Below, piece after piece: positions 24,553-32,947 of a stretch of 64,000 nucleotides of DNA. Under the pieces are notes generated by a model. It did not search any database. It worked only from the letters and a program-made list of their open reading frames with translations, and was not told the DNA's origin. The stretch comes from JALZKA01 sp963754045 (GTDB lineage: Bacteria > Actinomycetota > Thermoleophilia > Solirubrobacterales > 70-9): assembly GCA_963754045.1 (NCBI GenBank), contig CAVWEN010000001.1, positions 169,478-233,477 on the forward strand, written 5' to 3'. Within the stretch, counting starts at the first letter, position 1. The number at the start of each line of letters is the position of its first letter. Both the position numbers and the translations under genes were made by a program.

Positions 24553-24786
24553 GTGGGCTGGCGTGACCTTCACGTCGGCGACCCCCGCTTCGACGACTGG
24601 GAGGTCGTGCGCGACTTCGAGGACCTCGACTCCGCACTTGCCTGGGCGCAAACGTTGGACGAACACGGGCTCGAACCGGCACTGACGGCCGACTGGCCCC
24701 TCGACCGCTTTGGCCGAGGGGACATAGCACTTCGCGTGCCACCTGGACGCTGGAGCGAGGCCGAGGAGCTCCTGGGCGAGCCGTAG
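24553..24786 (+). CDS. Conserved hypothetical small acidic protein (77 aa)
   Basis: GTG-started 77-residue ORF with ordinary actinobacterial amino-acid composition: GDPRFDDWEVVRDFED, ALAWAQTLDEHGLEP, DWPLDRFGRGDIALRVPPG and a C-terminal WSEAEELLGE. The two amphipathic segments and loops look like a small folded domain. It begins 10 nt after the cyclophilin stop and ends 10 nt before the convergent DUF2703 stop, so it probably shares the cyclophilin transcript. The ORF is open further upstream, but that part overlaps cyclophilin out of frame. Confidence 0.6.
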   Translation: MGWRDLHVGDPRFDDWEVVRDFEDLDSALAWAQTLDEHGLEPALTADWPLDRFGRGDIALRVPPGRWSEAEELLGEP

Positions 24787-24796
24787 ACGCAATTCG

Positions 24797-25393
24797 TCAC
24801 TTGCAACCGCAGGATCCGCCGCTGGCTGCGCCGCAACATTCGGCCTTGTCTTCAGGCTCACAGCACGTGTCCTGCTCATCCTTCGAGCAACAAGCGCTCT
24901 GGGCCGCGCTCCGATCGGCGAAGAACCGACCGAGGTTCTCCGGGAGCTCGTAGGGCCGTTCGGTGCCCGATCTCGCGACGGTGGCTCCCGCATAGACCTC
25001 GCGCAATATCGCGTCGATGATCATCGCCACTGGTGGCTCGACGTGCTCCTCCCCTTCGTGCACCCACACGCGGCACGCGATCGAGTCGCCGCAGCCATCC
25101 GTGCATGCCTCCGATCCGCAAGTGCTCTCGCGGAGCTCAAGCGCGATGTCACGGCCGTTCACCCTCAGTGACGGCGAGCTCTCGAATCGGTACTCGCGGG
25201 CCTGTTCGACAGACGCAATGTGGATCTTCTCGATCTCGATCTCGGCGCCGATCATCTCGAGCAGCTCGCCGGCCTCATCAAGTGCCGACGCTAGGTTGCG
25301 GTCCGTCCCCCGGCAGCGGGTGCACGTTTCGAGATCGAGGTAGAGAAACTGCAGCTGCAGCCGTCTGGGCTTGGTGCATGGCGTGGTGGTCAT
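24797..25393 (-). CDS. DUF2703 family protein with Cys-rich C-terminus
   Basis: 198 residues. The DUF2703 core (about 10-125) includes LYLDLETCTRCRGTDRNL with a CxxC pair and the later RESTCGSEACTDGCGD cluster. The last 40 residues are unusually rich in Cys (SACCSKDEQDTCCEP, AECCGAASGGSCGCK), suggesting metal or arsenic binding. DUF2703 proteins are thioredoxin-like and often linked to metal or arsenic handling. A good ribosome site (AAAGGACGAG) precedes the ATG at 25393. Divergent from the SigZ gene (25566) across 172 nt. Confidence 0.85.
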   Translation of the reverse strand: MTTTPCTKPRRLQLQFLYLDLETCTRCRGTDRNLASALDEAGELLEMIGAEIEIEKIHIASVEQAREYRFESSPSLRVNGRDIALELRESTCGSEACTDGCGDSIACRVWVHEGEEHVEPPVAMIIDAILREVYAGATVARSGTERPYELPENLGRFFADRSAAQSACCSKDEQDTCCEPEDKAECCGAASGGSCGCK

Positions 25394-25565
25394 GTTCTCG
25401 TCCTTTCGAGTGGTTGATAGGTGGACGCGGCCGGCACCGGATCGATGCCGCCCGCGCTCCCGCTAGCCGTTGATCTCGCCCTGGGCATGAAAATCCCACT
25501 TGGCCGGCGGTGAATCGCTGCGCTAGCGTGTGCGATTGCATCGCTTTCGCGGTCGGCGCGTCTAC

Positions 25566-26186
25566 ATGGATATGGGCACCGACACACTCGAGCCAACCAG
25601 CAGCCCCAATCTCGATTGGAACGAGATCCGCGCCCGGCTGCGCGCGTTCGTGGCGAGCCGGGTTTCCGACCAACCCGCCGAACACGACGACCTCGTCCAG
25701 GAGATCCTGATCCGTCTGCACCGGGGGCTGCCGAGGCTTCGCCAGAACGATCGCCTCGATGCCTTTGCCTACCAGATCGCGCGCAATGCGATCGCCGACC
25801 ACTACCGCAGGGGGGCCCGCGAGCAGCCGTTCGCTCCGGACTCACTCGAGGAGCGCATCCCACTCGACGCGCCGCCGACAGATGACGCCGCCGGCGCAGG
25901 ACGCACCCAGCTCGCCCGCTGCCTCCGGCCGCTCGTCGAAGGGCTCGACGACACCCACCGGGAGGCCCTGGCGCTCACCGATCTTGGCGAGCTATCCCAG
26001 GCCGAGGCCGCGCGAACTCTCGGAATTTCAGCGCCAGGGATGCGCTCCCGAGTGCAACGCGGCAGGGCAAAACTGCGGGCGGCGCTGGAGCGATGCTGCC
26101 GCGTTGAGCTCGACGCCTCGAGCCAGATCGACACCGTGGAGCGCGTCGGCCCTTGTGCCTGCGCTGATGTCATCGACGCCGCCTGA
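25566..26186 (+). CDS. sigZ: ECF-type RNA polymerase sigma factor, SigZ-like
   Basis: 206 residues with the sigma-70 region 2 (VSDQPAEHDDLVQEILIRLH and the following RNDRLDAFAYQIARN) and region 4 (ALTDLGELSQAEAARTLGIS and MRSRVQRGRAKLR) arrangement. The C-terminus has the SigZ-typical Cys tail (LERCCRVELDAS...GPCACADV), a feature of the group that suggests redox or metal sensing. The start is set at ATG 25566 (MDMGTD); ATG 25572 is possible. It is divergent from the Cys-rich DUF2703 gene and overlaps the cyclase gene by 20 nt, so it may regulate this small cluster. Confidence 0.85.
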   Translation: MDMGTDTLEPTSSPNLDWNEIRARLRAFVASRVSDQPAEHDDLVQEILIRLHRGLPRLRQNDRLDAFAYQIARNAIADHYRRGAREQPFAPDSLEERIPLDAPPTDDAAGAGRTQLARCLRPLVEGLDDTHREALALTDLGELSQAEAARTLGISAPGMRSRVQRGRAKLRAALERCCRVELDASSQIDTVERVGPCACADVIDAA

Positions 26187-27039
26187 TCTATTCTCGCCAG
26201 CGGTGAATGGCGAAGACTCAGGCCAGGAGGGGCTCGACCCGCCTGCGGACGATTTCCGGGCGCCGAATGAGGCTGCGCCGTCGCCCGGAAAGATCACGAC
26301 CGACCCGCGGCTGATCGCGGTGGCTAAGGCGCTGCGCAAGGTCCTTCCGGGCGACAGTCAGTTCGGCGATGACCCCCTCTCCACGTCGGGCGACCGCCAG
26401 AGCCAGGTGCTCGGCCGCCGGCTCGCCGAGGCAACGGAGGAGCGGCCGAGCGTCCTGCGCGAAGCCGGGCTGACGGCGCTACAGGTTTGGCAGGCGATGT
26501 CGCAGGGCGCGGGCAGGCTCCCCGTCCACGCCGACATGACCATCGCCTTCACCGATCTGGTGAACTTCTCGAAGTGGTCGATGCGGGCTGGCGACGATGC
26601 CGCGGTATCACTGCTTCGCGACGTGAGTACCGCGATCGAGCCGCCCGTGCGTGATCAGGCTGGAGAGGTGATCAAACGCCTCGGCGACGGAATGATGGCC
26701 GCGTTCGTTTCGCCCGCCGACGGCATCGCGGCGATGTTCGAGGCCTTGCGGCGGCTCCAGGATGTCTCAGCCCCCGGGTACCGCCCGCGCCTGCGCGCCG
26801 GGCTGCACACCGGCCGCCCCGAGCGCGTCGGCGACGACCTCTTCGGCGTCGACGTGAACGTCGCCGCCCGCGTGGCCGAAGCCGCGGCTGGGGACGAGGT
26901 GCTCGTCACCGACAGGGTCCTATCCGAACTCGAGCCCGGGTTGGTGCGCTCGAAGCGCAAGCTGCTCTTCCGCGCTAAGGGCGTCCCGGGTGAGATCAAG
27001 GTCTATTCGGTTCGCCCCGGGAACTTCCGGACTCCCTGA
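26167..27039 (+). CDS. Class III adenylate/guanylate cyclase domain protein
   Basis: 290 residues. The N-terminal 120 residues are a predicted helical/regulatory region (ALRKVLPGDSQFGDDPLS). The cyclase homology domain (about 115-285) has the first metal Asp in AFTDLVNFSKW, the second in KRLGDGMMAAF and the GLHTGRPERVGDDLFGVDVN motif with the catalytic-region Asn/Arg equivalents. It would make cAMP or cGMP. ATG at 26167 overlaps the SigZ 3' end; GTG at 26203 (VNGEDSG) is an alternative. Soluble, no membrane helices. Next gene follows after 3 nt. Confidence 0.85.
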   Translation: MSSTPPDLFSPAVNGEDSGQEGLDPPADDFRAPNEAAPSPGKITTDPRLIAVAKALRKVLPGDSQFGDDPLSTSGDRQSQVLGRRLAEATEERPSVLREAGLTALQVWQAMSQGAGRLPVHADMTIAFTDLVNFSKWSMRAGDDAAVSLLRDVSTAIEPPVRDQAGEVIKRLGDGMMAAFVSPADGIAAMFEALRRLQDVSAPGYRPRLRAGLHTGRPERVGDDLFGVDVNVAARVAEAAAGDEVLVTDRVLSELEPGLVRSKRKLLFRAKGVPGEIKVYSVRPGNFRTP

Positions 27040-27042
27040 TCG

Positions 27043-28299
27043 ATGGCGCTTGTAATCGACGGCGCGACCCTCGATGGCCAGGTGGTCTCCCTGCGCAGCT
27101 CGGAAGCCGTGATCGAGGCCTTGGGCGCGGATGTCCTAGCCACCGCCGATGACGAGGTGATCGACGGACGTGGGTTGGCACTTCTGCCCGGCTTGGTGAA
27201 CGCGCACACCCATGCGGCGATGACCCTATTCCGGGGGTATGCGGACGACTTGCCACTGATGCCCTGGCTCTCCGAGCACATCTGGCCCACGGAGAAGCGG
27301 ATGACCGACGAGGACGTCTACTGGGGCACGCGACTCGCCTGCGCCGAAATGATCCGTACCGGCACCACGACCTTCTGGGACATGTACTGGCACTCGCACG
27401 CAGCCGCCCGGGCCGTCGAGGACGCAGGGCTGAGAGCGGTTACGGCTGCGCCGCTGATCGACGAGGCCGACGCCGACAAGTCGCAGCGAGCGTGCGGCGA
27501 CGCGGACCGCAGCGTTGAGGCGATTCGCGACGCAGCGGGTGCGCTGGCAAGACCGGGGTTCGCCCCGCATGCCATCTACACGGTCTCGGAGCCTTCCCTG
27601 CGTTGGGTGGCCGAGCGGGCAGAGGAGCTCGACCTCCCGATCCAGATCCACCTCTCTGAGACCGAGCACGAGGTGGCCGATTGCCTCGCCGCTCACGGGG
27701 TGCGGCCCGCCCAGTATTTGGAGCGCTGCGGATTGCTCAGCGAGCGCACCGTACTGGCGCACGGCGTCTGGCTCGACCAGGGCGAGCTCGAGCTGATCTC
27801 CGAGCGCGGCGCCACCGTGGTGACCAACCCGGTCGCGAACCTGAAGCTCGCCGTAGGTGGTGTCTTCCCCTACCCCGCGGCCCGCGCGGCGGGAGTCGCG
27901 CTGGGGTTGGGCACGGACGGCCCCGGATCGAACAACTCACTCGACCTCCTCGCAGACGCAAAGGCGTTCGCGCTGCTGCAAAAACACACGGCCGGCGACC
28001 CAGCAGCCGTGACCGCGGCCGAGACCCTGGCTCTTGTCCGCGGCGCGCTTTCGCCCTTGCTCGGTGGCTCGGACACCCTCGGGGTGGGCGCTCCGGCGGA
28101 CTTCATCCTTGTGCGGGCAGACTCGCCGGAGCTGAGTCTTGGCGCTCTGGACGCGGGGCTCGTGTACGCCGCCTCCGGCGCGGTTGTGGACACCAGCGTG
28201 GTCGCCGGGCGGGTTCTGATGCGAGGCGGCGAGGTTGCCGACTCGACCGAGGTCGTTGCGCGTGTCCGCGAGCGGGCGGAGTCGCTCGGACTTCGTTAG
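27043..28299 (+). CDS. mtaD: Amidohydrolase of the MtaD/TRZ-ATZ type (S-adenosylhomocysteine/methylthioadenosine deaminase-like)
   Basis: 418-residue metal-dependent deaminase. Metal ligands: HTH in VNAHTHAAMT, His in IQIHLSETEHE, His in VLAHGVWL and Asp in LGLGTDGPGSNN. The DLPLMPWLSEHIWP segment early in the barrel is the MtaD signature. It would deaminate adenine-containing nucleosides such as SAH or MTA; other TRZ/ATZ substrates are possible. The ATG lies 3 nt after the cyclase stop, so it is likely co-transcribed. The gene ends 10 nt before the convergent desaturase stop. Confidence 0.85.
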   Translation: MALVIDGATLDGQVVSLRSSEAVIEALGADVLATADDEVIDGRGLALLPGLVNAHTHAAMTLFRGYADDLPLMPWLSEHIWPTEKRMTDEDVYWGTRLACAEMIRTGTTTFWDMYWHSHAAARAVEDAGLRAVTAAPLIDEADADKSQRACGDADRSVEAIRDAAGALARPGFAPHAIYTVSEPSLRWVAERAEELDLPIQIHLSETEHEVADCLAAHGVRPAQYLERCGLLSERTVLAHGVWLDQGELELISERGATVVTNPVANLKLAVGGVFPYPAARAAGVALGLGTDGPGSNNSLDLLADAKAFALLQKHTAGDPAAVTAAETLALVRGALSPLLGGSDTLGVGAPADFILVRADSPELSLGALDAGLVYAASGAVVDTSVVAGRVLMRGGEVADSTEVVARVRERAESLGLR

Positions 28300-28308
28300 C
28301 CCTCCGGG

Positions 28309-29382
28309 TTAGGCCGACACGGATGCCGGGCTGCCGGCGGAACGCTCGAGCAGCGAAAGGCGTGCTTCGCGAAACCCAACCATGCGGCCGGAGTCCTCGT
28401 CGAAGAGCTTGTACTTGGTGGCCTTGACCCCGTCCCAGAAGGTCAGCACCGGGACGTCGTGGAAGATCTCGTTCTCGTCGTGGGCGGTCTGGAGGTTGTA
28501 GTTGGGAACCCGTGCGCTGAGGTGATGCACGTGGTGCAGGCCGATGTTGCCGGTGAAGAACTGGAAGGGTTGCGGCAACTTGAGGTAGGAGGCTCCCCGG
28601 AGGGCTGCTTCGGCGTAGGACCAGTCACCCTGCTCGCCGCGCTGCCAATAGGCGTCCTCGAACTGGTGCTGGACATAAAAGAGGAACACCCCAGCACTGC
28701 CGGCGAGGAAGACCATGGGTACCTGGATCGCCAGGAACTCCTGCCAGCCGATCAGCAAGCAGAGCCCGGCAATGATCAACGCCAGAGCGACGTTGGTGCC
28801 GGCGATCGAGCGACGAAGCCTGGGGCGCTTGGCTCGGGACGAGAGGCGTGGCGCGACGACGAGCGAGTAGATCGGCCCGATTCCGAACATCACCAGCGGG
28901 TTGCGGAAGAGTCGGTAGCCGAGGCGACCCTTCCAGTCCTTGGCGAAGTACTCGGCCGCGGTCAGGGTGGGCACATCGCCGACGCCGCGACGATCGAGGT
29001 CACCCGAGGTGCCGTGATGGACGGCGTGATCGTGCTTCCAGTTGGCAAACGGGGCGTAGACCAACAGCCCGAGGCCAGTACCGACCACCGCGTTCGCCCG
29101 CTTCGACTCGAACAGGGAGCCGTGGGTGCAGTCGTGGAAGAGAATGAAGGTACGAAGCAGGAAGCCCGAGGCTGGGATGGCTAGCGCGAGCATCAGCCAG
29201 AAGGATTCCTGGAGCGCGAAGTACATGGCGACGCAGAGCGCGAGATAGGGAACCACCGACGTCGCGATGTCGAGCATGGTGCGGCCCAGCCTCGGCTTCT
29301 CGTAGGGCGCCATGGTCTCCCGCCAGAAGGCGTGGCCGTGGTCGGCGTCGGTCTTAGCGCTCTGATCGGGTGGGGTCCCCAT
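28309..29382 (-). CDS. Membrane fatty acid desaturase
   Basis: 357-residue integral-membrane di-iron desaturase. Three His boxes are present: HDCTHG (about residue 88), HDHAVHH (about 124) and HHVHH (about 285, GLHHVHHLSARVPNYNL). The order and spacing fit an acyl-lipid or acyl-CoA desaturase of the omega/delta-12 type. Hydrophobic helices flank the boxes (TSVVPYLALCVAMYFAL, FWLMLALAIPASGFLL). It adjusts membrane fluidity. The His boxes and membrane topology are clear; the position of the double bond is not known. Confidence 0.9.
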   Translation of the reverse strand: MGTPPDQSAKTDADHGHAFWRETMAPYEKPRLGRTMLDIATSVVPYLALCVAMYFALQESFWLMLALAIPASGFLLRTFILFHDCTHGSLFESKRANAVVGTGLGLLVYAPFANWKHDHAVHHGTSGDLDRRGVGDVPTLTAAEYFAKDWKGRLGYRLFRNPLVMFGIGPIYSLVVAPRLSSRAKRPRLRRSIAGTNVALALIIAGLCLLIGWQEFLAIQVPMVFLAGSAGVFLFYVQHQFEDAYWQRGEQGDWSYAEAALRGASYLKLPQPFQFFTGNIGLHHVHHLSARVPNYNLQTAHDENEIFHDVPVLTFWDGVKATKYKLFDEDSGRMVGFREARLSLLERSAGSPASVSA

Positions 29383-29500
29383 CGTTAGGGAAGCCTAACC
29401 GACTCGTTTGCGCAGTTGCTCTGCAACGCAGCGAACCTACGGCACGCCTCGCTACGCGAGGCCTCGCGGACGTTAGCGGTGGGGGCGGTAACTTGGCGGC

Positions 29501-30367
29501 GTGGCTACGGCCCTGCCCCTCCTTGTCGTCGACGCGCCCTCGCTGCTCTATCGCGCCTTCTATGCGCTGCCCGACTCGATCAAGGGCGCCGACGGGAAGC
29601 CCGTCAACGCCCTGCTCGGGACCGTGAACCTGATCCTTCGCGAGTTGGACGAGCACCCGTCGCGCGCCGTCGCTTTGTGCTTTGGCCAGGAAGCAGCTGA
29701 GTACAGGGTCGAGCTCTACGACGGCTACCACGCCGACCGCCCCGAGATGCCAGACGACCTCGTCCCCCAGTGGGAGGCCTGCCCAGACTTTTTCGGCGCG
29801 TTCGGCTGGCACGTCGAGCGACACAGCACGCTCGAGGCCGACGACCTGCTTGGAAGCTACGCGCGATTGGAGTCCGAGGCGGGTGGCACCGCGCTGCTCA
29901 TGACGGGCGACCGGGACATGTATCAGTGCGCTAGCAAAAAGGTGACCGTGCTCTACGTGAAGACGGGCGGCGGTCGCGGCGCCGAGGTGGTCACCCCCGA
30001 GGAGGTCGAGCGCCGCTACGGGATTCCGCCGGCCCTCGTCCCGGACTTCATCGCGCTGCGGGGCGACCCATCCGACGGCATTCCAGGCGCCAAGGGCGTC
30101 GGCGAGAAGACCGCAGCCGACCTGCTGCGCGAACACGGCTCGCTCGAAGCCCTGCTGGACAACGCGATCCGTATCACCAAGCCGAAGCTCCGCGCGACCC
30201 TGCTCGAGTCGGCCGATGCTCTGCGCGCCTACAAGGACATCGCGACCCTGCGCGACGCCGAAGTCGGTCGCCCCGCTTCGCGGGTGACCGACTTCAATGA
30301 GGCCGGGCTGGCGGCCGAGCGCTACGGCATGAACCGCCTAGCCGAACGCCTTCGCAAGCTCGCCTAG
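29501..30367 (+). CDS. 5'-3' exonuclease (PolA-type FEN domain, stand-alone)
   Basis: 288-residue stand-alone version of the N-terminal exonuclease domain of DNA polymerase I. Acidic catalytic residues are in VVDAPSLLYRAFY, EADDLLGSYARL, MTGDRDMYQ and IALRGDPSDGIPGAKGVGEK; the last also contains the helix-hairpin-helix for DNA binding. It removes 5' flaps and RNA primers. GTG at 29501. Stand-alone forms are common in actinobacteria besides PolA. No operon partners. Confidence 0.92.
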   Translation: MATALPLLVVDAPSLLYRAFYALPDSIKGADGKPVNALLGTVNLILRELDEHPSRAVALCFGQEAAEYRVELYDGYHADRPEMPDDLVPQWEACPDFFGAFGWHVERHSTLEADDLLGSYARLESEAGGTALLMTGDRDMYQCASKKVTVLYVKTGGGRGAEVVTPEEVERRYGIPPALVPDFIALRGDPSDGIPGAKGVGEKTAADLLREHGSLEALLDNAIRITKPKLRATLLESADALRAYKDIATLRDAEVGRPASRVTDFNEAGLAAERYGMNRLAERLRKLA

Positions 30368-30436
30368 CCTCTCCCCACCCCCGCCGAGCGGCCCGTTGCT
30401 AAGGGACACGCTGAACAGCGGGCCACTCAGCGCGGG

Positions 30437-31207
30437 TTAGAGGTAGCGGCGAGCGGCACGGGCGGCGGACGCGCCGTAGCTGCCGCCGAAGAGGATCGCG
30501 TGGACGAGGAGCGGTGCGAGCTGCCACAGCTCGACTCGATCGGCGTGGCCGTCTTGCACCGGCCACACCTCCTCGTAGGCCGCGAAGATTCGCTCGCTCG
30601 GGGTGCCGAAGAGGCGCAGCATCGCCAGGTCCATCTCGCGGTGTCCCCCGTAGGCGGCCGGGTCGATCAGCGCCGCCGACCCGTCGGCGAGCGGGAACAC
30701 GTTGCCATTCCACAGGTCGCCGTGGAGCCGGGCGGGTAATTCCTCGGCGCCCGCCAACTCGACCATTCGCCCGCAGACCGAATCGATCGTGGCCGCACCC
30801 TCGGAGCTGAGCGCCCCGGCCTTCTGCGCCATGCCCGCCAGCGGCGCGACGATCACCGCCGCATAAAACTCGGCCCACGTCGGGCGCTCCTCCAGCTCCA
30901 GCTCCACCAACCCGAGTCGAACGGCGCGGTCCGGCGAGCCGGGGGGCACGGCCCCAAACGCGTCGGCCCCGGCGGCGTGCATTTGGGCGATCCCACGACC
31001 CAAGTCCTCGGCGCCTGCGTGGCTCAGGCTGCCACTACCAAGGCGCTCGAGCGCGATCCAGGCGGGTGGGCCCGTCCCCAGCTCGTGGACCTTTGGCACT
31101 CGAACCGCGCCGCTCTGACCGAGCCAGCGCAGCCCCGCGGCCTCGGCCTCACAGGCAGCGAGACCGTCCACGCGCTCCTTGACGAAGACGTCGGCCGGGT
31201 CGCTCAA
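30437..31207 (-). CDS. Fructosamine kinase family protein
   Basis: 256 residues with a kinase fold related to aminoglycoside phosphotransferases. ARLHGDLWNGN is the catalytic HGDxxxxN motif, and LIDPAAYGGHREMDLAML holds the metal-binding Asp and the FN3K-specific GHREMDLAM signature. It probably phosphorylates protein- or free-bound ketoamines to reverse glycation. ATG at 31207 overlaps the stop of the upstream phosphatase gene (31204-31206), which shows translational coupling. Confidence 0.88.
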   Translation of the reverse strand: MSDPADVFVKERVDGLAACEAEAAGLRWLGQSGAVRVPKVHELGTGPPAWIALERLGSGSLSHAGAEDLGRGIAQMHAAGADAFGAVPPGSPDRAVRLGLVELELEERPTWAEFYAAVIVAPLAGMAQKAGALSSEGAATIDSVCGRMVELAGAEELPARLHGDLWNGNVFPLADGSAALIDPAAYGGHREMDLAMLRLFGTPSERIFAAYEEVWPVQDGHADRVELWQLAPLLVHAILFGGSYGASAARAARRYL

Positions 31208-31668
31208 CTTCTGCGGAGCTCGTCGAGCAACGCCTGGCAGCAGCGCTCGACGATGTCGAGCACCACTTCGAAACTGTCTCCCTCGCCGTAATAGGGGTCC
31301 GGCACGTCGGCCGGCTCCGAATCACCGAACTCGCGCAGCATGCGAACCCGCCCGCGCGCTCTGTCGTCGGGCGCCAGCGCGAGCAGGTCATCGCGGTTGG
31401 AGCGGTCCATCGCGATCAGGAGGTCGAACGCCTCGAAGTCAGCCGGCGTAACCTGCCGCGCCTCGCCGTCAAGCTTGATCCCTCGCTCCGCGGCTGCCGC
31501 TGCCGAGCGCGAGTCCGGCGCGTGGCCGATATGCCAGCTGCCCGTACCCGCGCTCTCAAGCTCGATCTCATCCGCGAGCCCTGCCTCCTGGACGAGATGG
31601 CGCATCACGCCCTCCGCCGTGGGGGAGCGACAGATGTTCCCGAGGCAAACGAACAGAACGCGTTTCAT
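31204..31668 (-). CDS. Low molecular weight protein-tyrosine phosphatase
   Basis: 154 residues. The P-loop CLGNICRS (Cys8, Arg14, Ser15) is at the N-terminus and the general acid Asp is in VPDPYYGEGDSFE. ATG at 31668 is chosen because the family starts directly before the P-loop; the frame extends to 31755 without homology. It removes phosphate from tyrosine or arginine residues. It is the first gene of a two-gene unit with the fructosamine kinase; the pairing of the two is common in actinobacteria. Confidence 0.93.
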   Translation of the reverse strand: MKRVLFVCLGNICRSPTAEGVMRHLVQEAGLADEIELESAGTGSWHIGHAPDSRSAAAAAERGIKLDGEARQVTPADFEAFDLLIAMDRSNRDDLLALAPDDRARGRVRMLREFGDSEPADVPDPYYGEGDSFEVVLDIVERCCQALLDELRRS

Positions 31669-31683
31669 CGGCCGACAACCGTA

Positions 31684-31718
31684 TTGACCGTCGGCGGCTG
31701 ACCTACCATTGGTAGACC
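31684..31718 (+). promoter_or_regulatory. Probable promoter of the SCP2-hydrolase gene with small palindrome
   Basis: A TTGACC hexamer (31684-31689) and a TACCAT hexamer (31704-31709) lie just upstream of the GTG at 31719; the distance to the GTG suggests a leaderless transcript. The second box is part of the palindrome CTACCA-T-TGGTAG (31703-31715). The spacer of 14 nt is short for a standard promoter, so the call is tentative. Confidence 0.35.
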
Positions 31719-32915
31719 GTGACCGCCGCCCCTGCGACCGGCGCTCGTGACGCACTCGCGACTCTCGTCGAGCGCTTCGAGCGCGACGTGATGGACGTCC
31801 CCGGCGGCAGCGCCGTGGTGCGGCTCGAATGCGACGGCACCGCCTGGGATGCCCGGATCACCAGCCGTGGGTGCAAGCTCGAGGCGGCCGGTAATGCGGA
31901 TGGCGCCGACGCACTGATCAGCGCCGACGAGGCGACCTGGCGTGAACTCGCCGATGACGTCGGGGCCGGCATGGTGGCGTTTCGCGGCGGTCGGCTGGGC
32001 GTGAGGCGGAACCTTCATATCGGGGTCGGATTTCTCGCCGCGACCAGCGGTGCCACTGAGGCCGGACGGCTGCGGTTCGCACGCACGAAGACCGGCCACC
32101 ACGATCTGGCCTACCTGGAGGCCGGTGAAGACCGGACCACGCGGCCCCTTGTCTGCATCCACGGGCTCGGCGGCACCAAGGCATCGTTTTTGACGACCGT
32201 GCGCGCCCTCTCCCCTGAGGGCAGGCGCGTGATCGCACTCGACCTACCCGGCTTCGGCGACTCGCACAAGCCTTTGGATGGCCGCTACAACGCGCGCTGG
32301 TTCGCGGGCGCCGTCCGGGAACTGCTCGACGAGCTGGAGATCGAGCGCGCCGACCTGGCGGGCAACAGCATGGGCGGGCGCGTCGCGATCGAACTGGGCC
32401 TGATCGAGCCGGACCGGGTCGGGCGCCTGGCGCTGCTGAGCCCGGCCCTTGCCTGGCTTCGCGATCGCGGCTGGCGCTGGCTGCTCTCGGCACCACTACC
32501 GCACCTGGGACTGATCCAACCGACCCCTCGCTGGGCGATCGAGCCGATCGTGCGGCTGGTCGTTCCCGGAGCGCGCGACGGCTGGACCGCCGCCGGCGTC
32601 GATGAGTTCCTGCGCGCTTATCTAACCCGGCGCGGGCGCGTCGCCTTCTACGAGTCGGCGCGCAATATCTACATGGACGAGCCCCATGGCGATGACGGGT
32701 TCTGGCTGCGCCTCGCCTCACTCACCCCGGAGGCGCTCTTTTTCTGGGGCGTTCACGACGAGCTGGTCCCGGTCTCCTTCAGCAAGCACGTCGAAAGCGT
32801 TCTGCCCGCAGCCCGCCACGTCGTGCAGAACTGCGGCCACGTTCCACAGATGGAACTCCCCGAGGCGACGCATTCGGCGATGGCCGAGTTCCTCGGCCGC
32901 GACGAACGTCGCTGA
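31719..32915 (+). CDS. SCP2-like domain fused to alpha/beta hydrolase
   Basis: 398 residues in two parts. The N-terminal 110 residues resemble an SCP2/sterol-carrier-like fold (RFERDVMDVPGGSAVVRLEC, GADALISADEATWRELADD). The C-terminal 280 residues form an alpha/beta hydrolase: oxyanion motif CIHGLGG, nucleophile in AGNSMGGRV, acid Asp in WGVHDELVPV and His in NCGHVPQMEL. Such a fusion suggests hydrolysis of a lipid or steroid-like substrate brought by the SCP2 part; that is inference. GTG start. The 3' end overlaps copy 3 of the 44-bp element. Confidence 0.8.
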   Translation: MTAAPATGARDALATLVERFERDVMDVPGGSAVVRLECDGTAWDARITSRGCKLEAAGNADGADALISADEATWRELADDVGAGMVAFRGGRLGVRRNLHIGVGFLAATSGATEAGRLRFARTKTGHHDLAYLEAGEDRTTRPLVCIHGLGGTKASFLTTVRALSPEGRRVIALDLPGFGDSHKPLDGRYNARWFAGAVRELLDELEIERADLAGNSMGGRVAIELGLIEPDRVGRLALLSPALAWLRDRGWRWLLSAPLPHLGLIQPTPRWAIEPIVRLVVPGARDGWTAAGVDEFLRAYLTRRGRVAFYESARNIYMDEPHGDDGFWLRLASLTPEALFFWGVHDELVPVSFSKHVESVLPAARHVVQNCGHVPQMELPEATHSAMAEFLGRDERR

Positions 32916-32947
32916 TGACCCCCTATAGGGCGCAACGAGCGACGTTC
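32904..32947 (+). repeat. 44-bp dispersed palindromic element, copy 3
   Basis: Perfect 9-bp arms GAACGTCGC (32904-32912) and GCGACGTTC (32939-32947) around a 26-nt spacer with CCCTATAGGGCGC at its centre. It covers the last codons of the SCP2-hydrolase gene and reaches the stop of the convergent CocE-type gene, a place where a bidirectional terminator would be expected. Confidence 0.75.

Noticed and set aside
29430..29500. Possible fourth copy of the 44-bp element upstream of the exonuclease gene
   Set aside because: GGACGTTAGC and a G-rich stretch are present, but the arms do not pair and the spacing differs.
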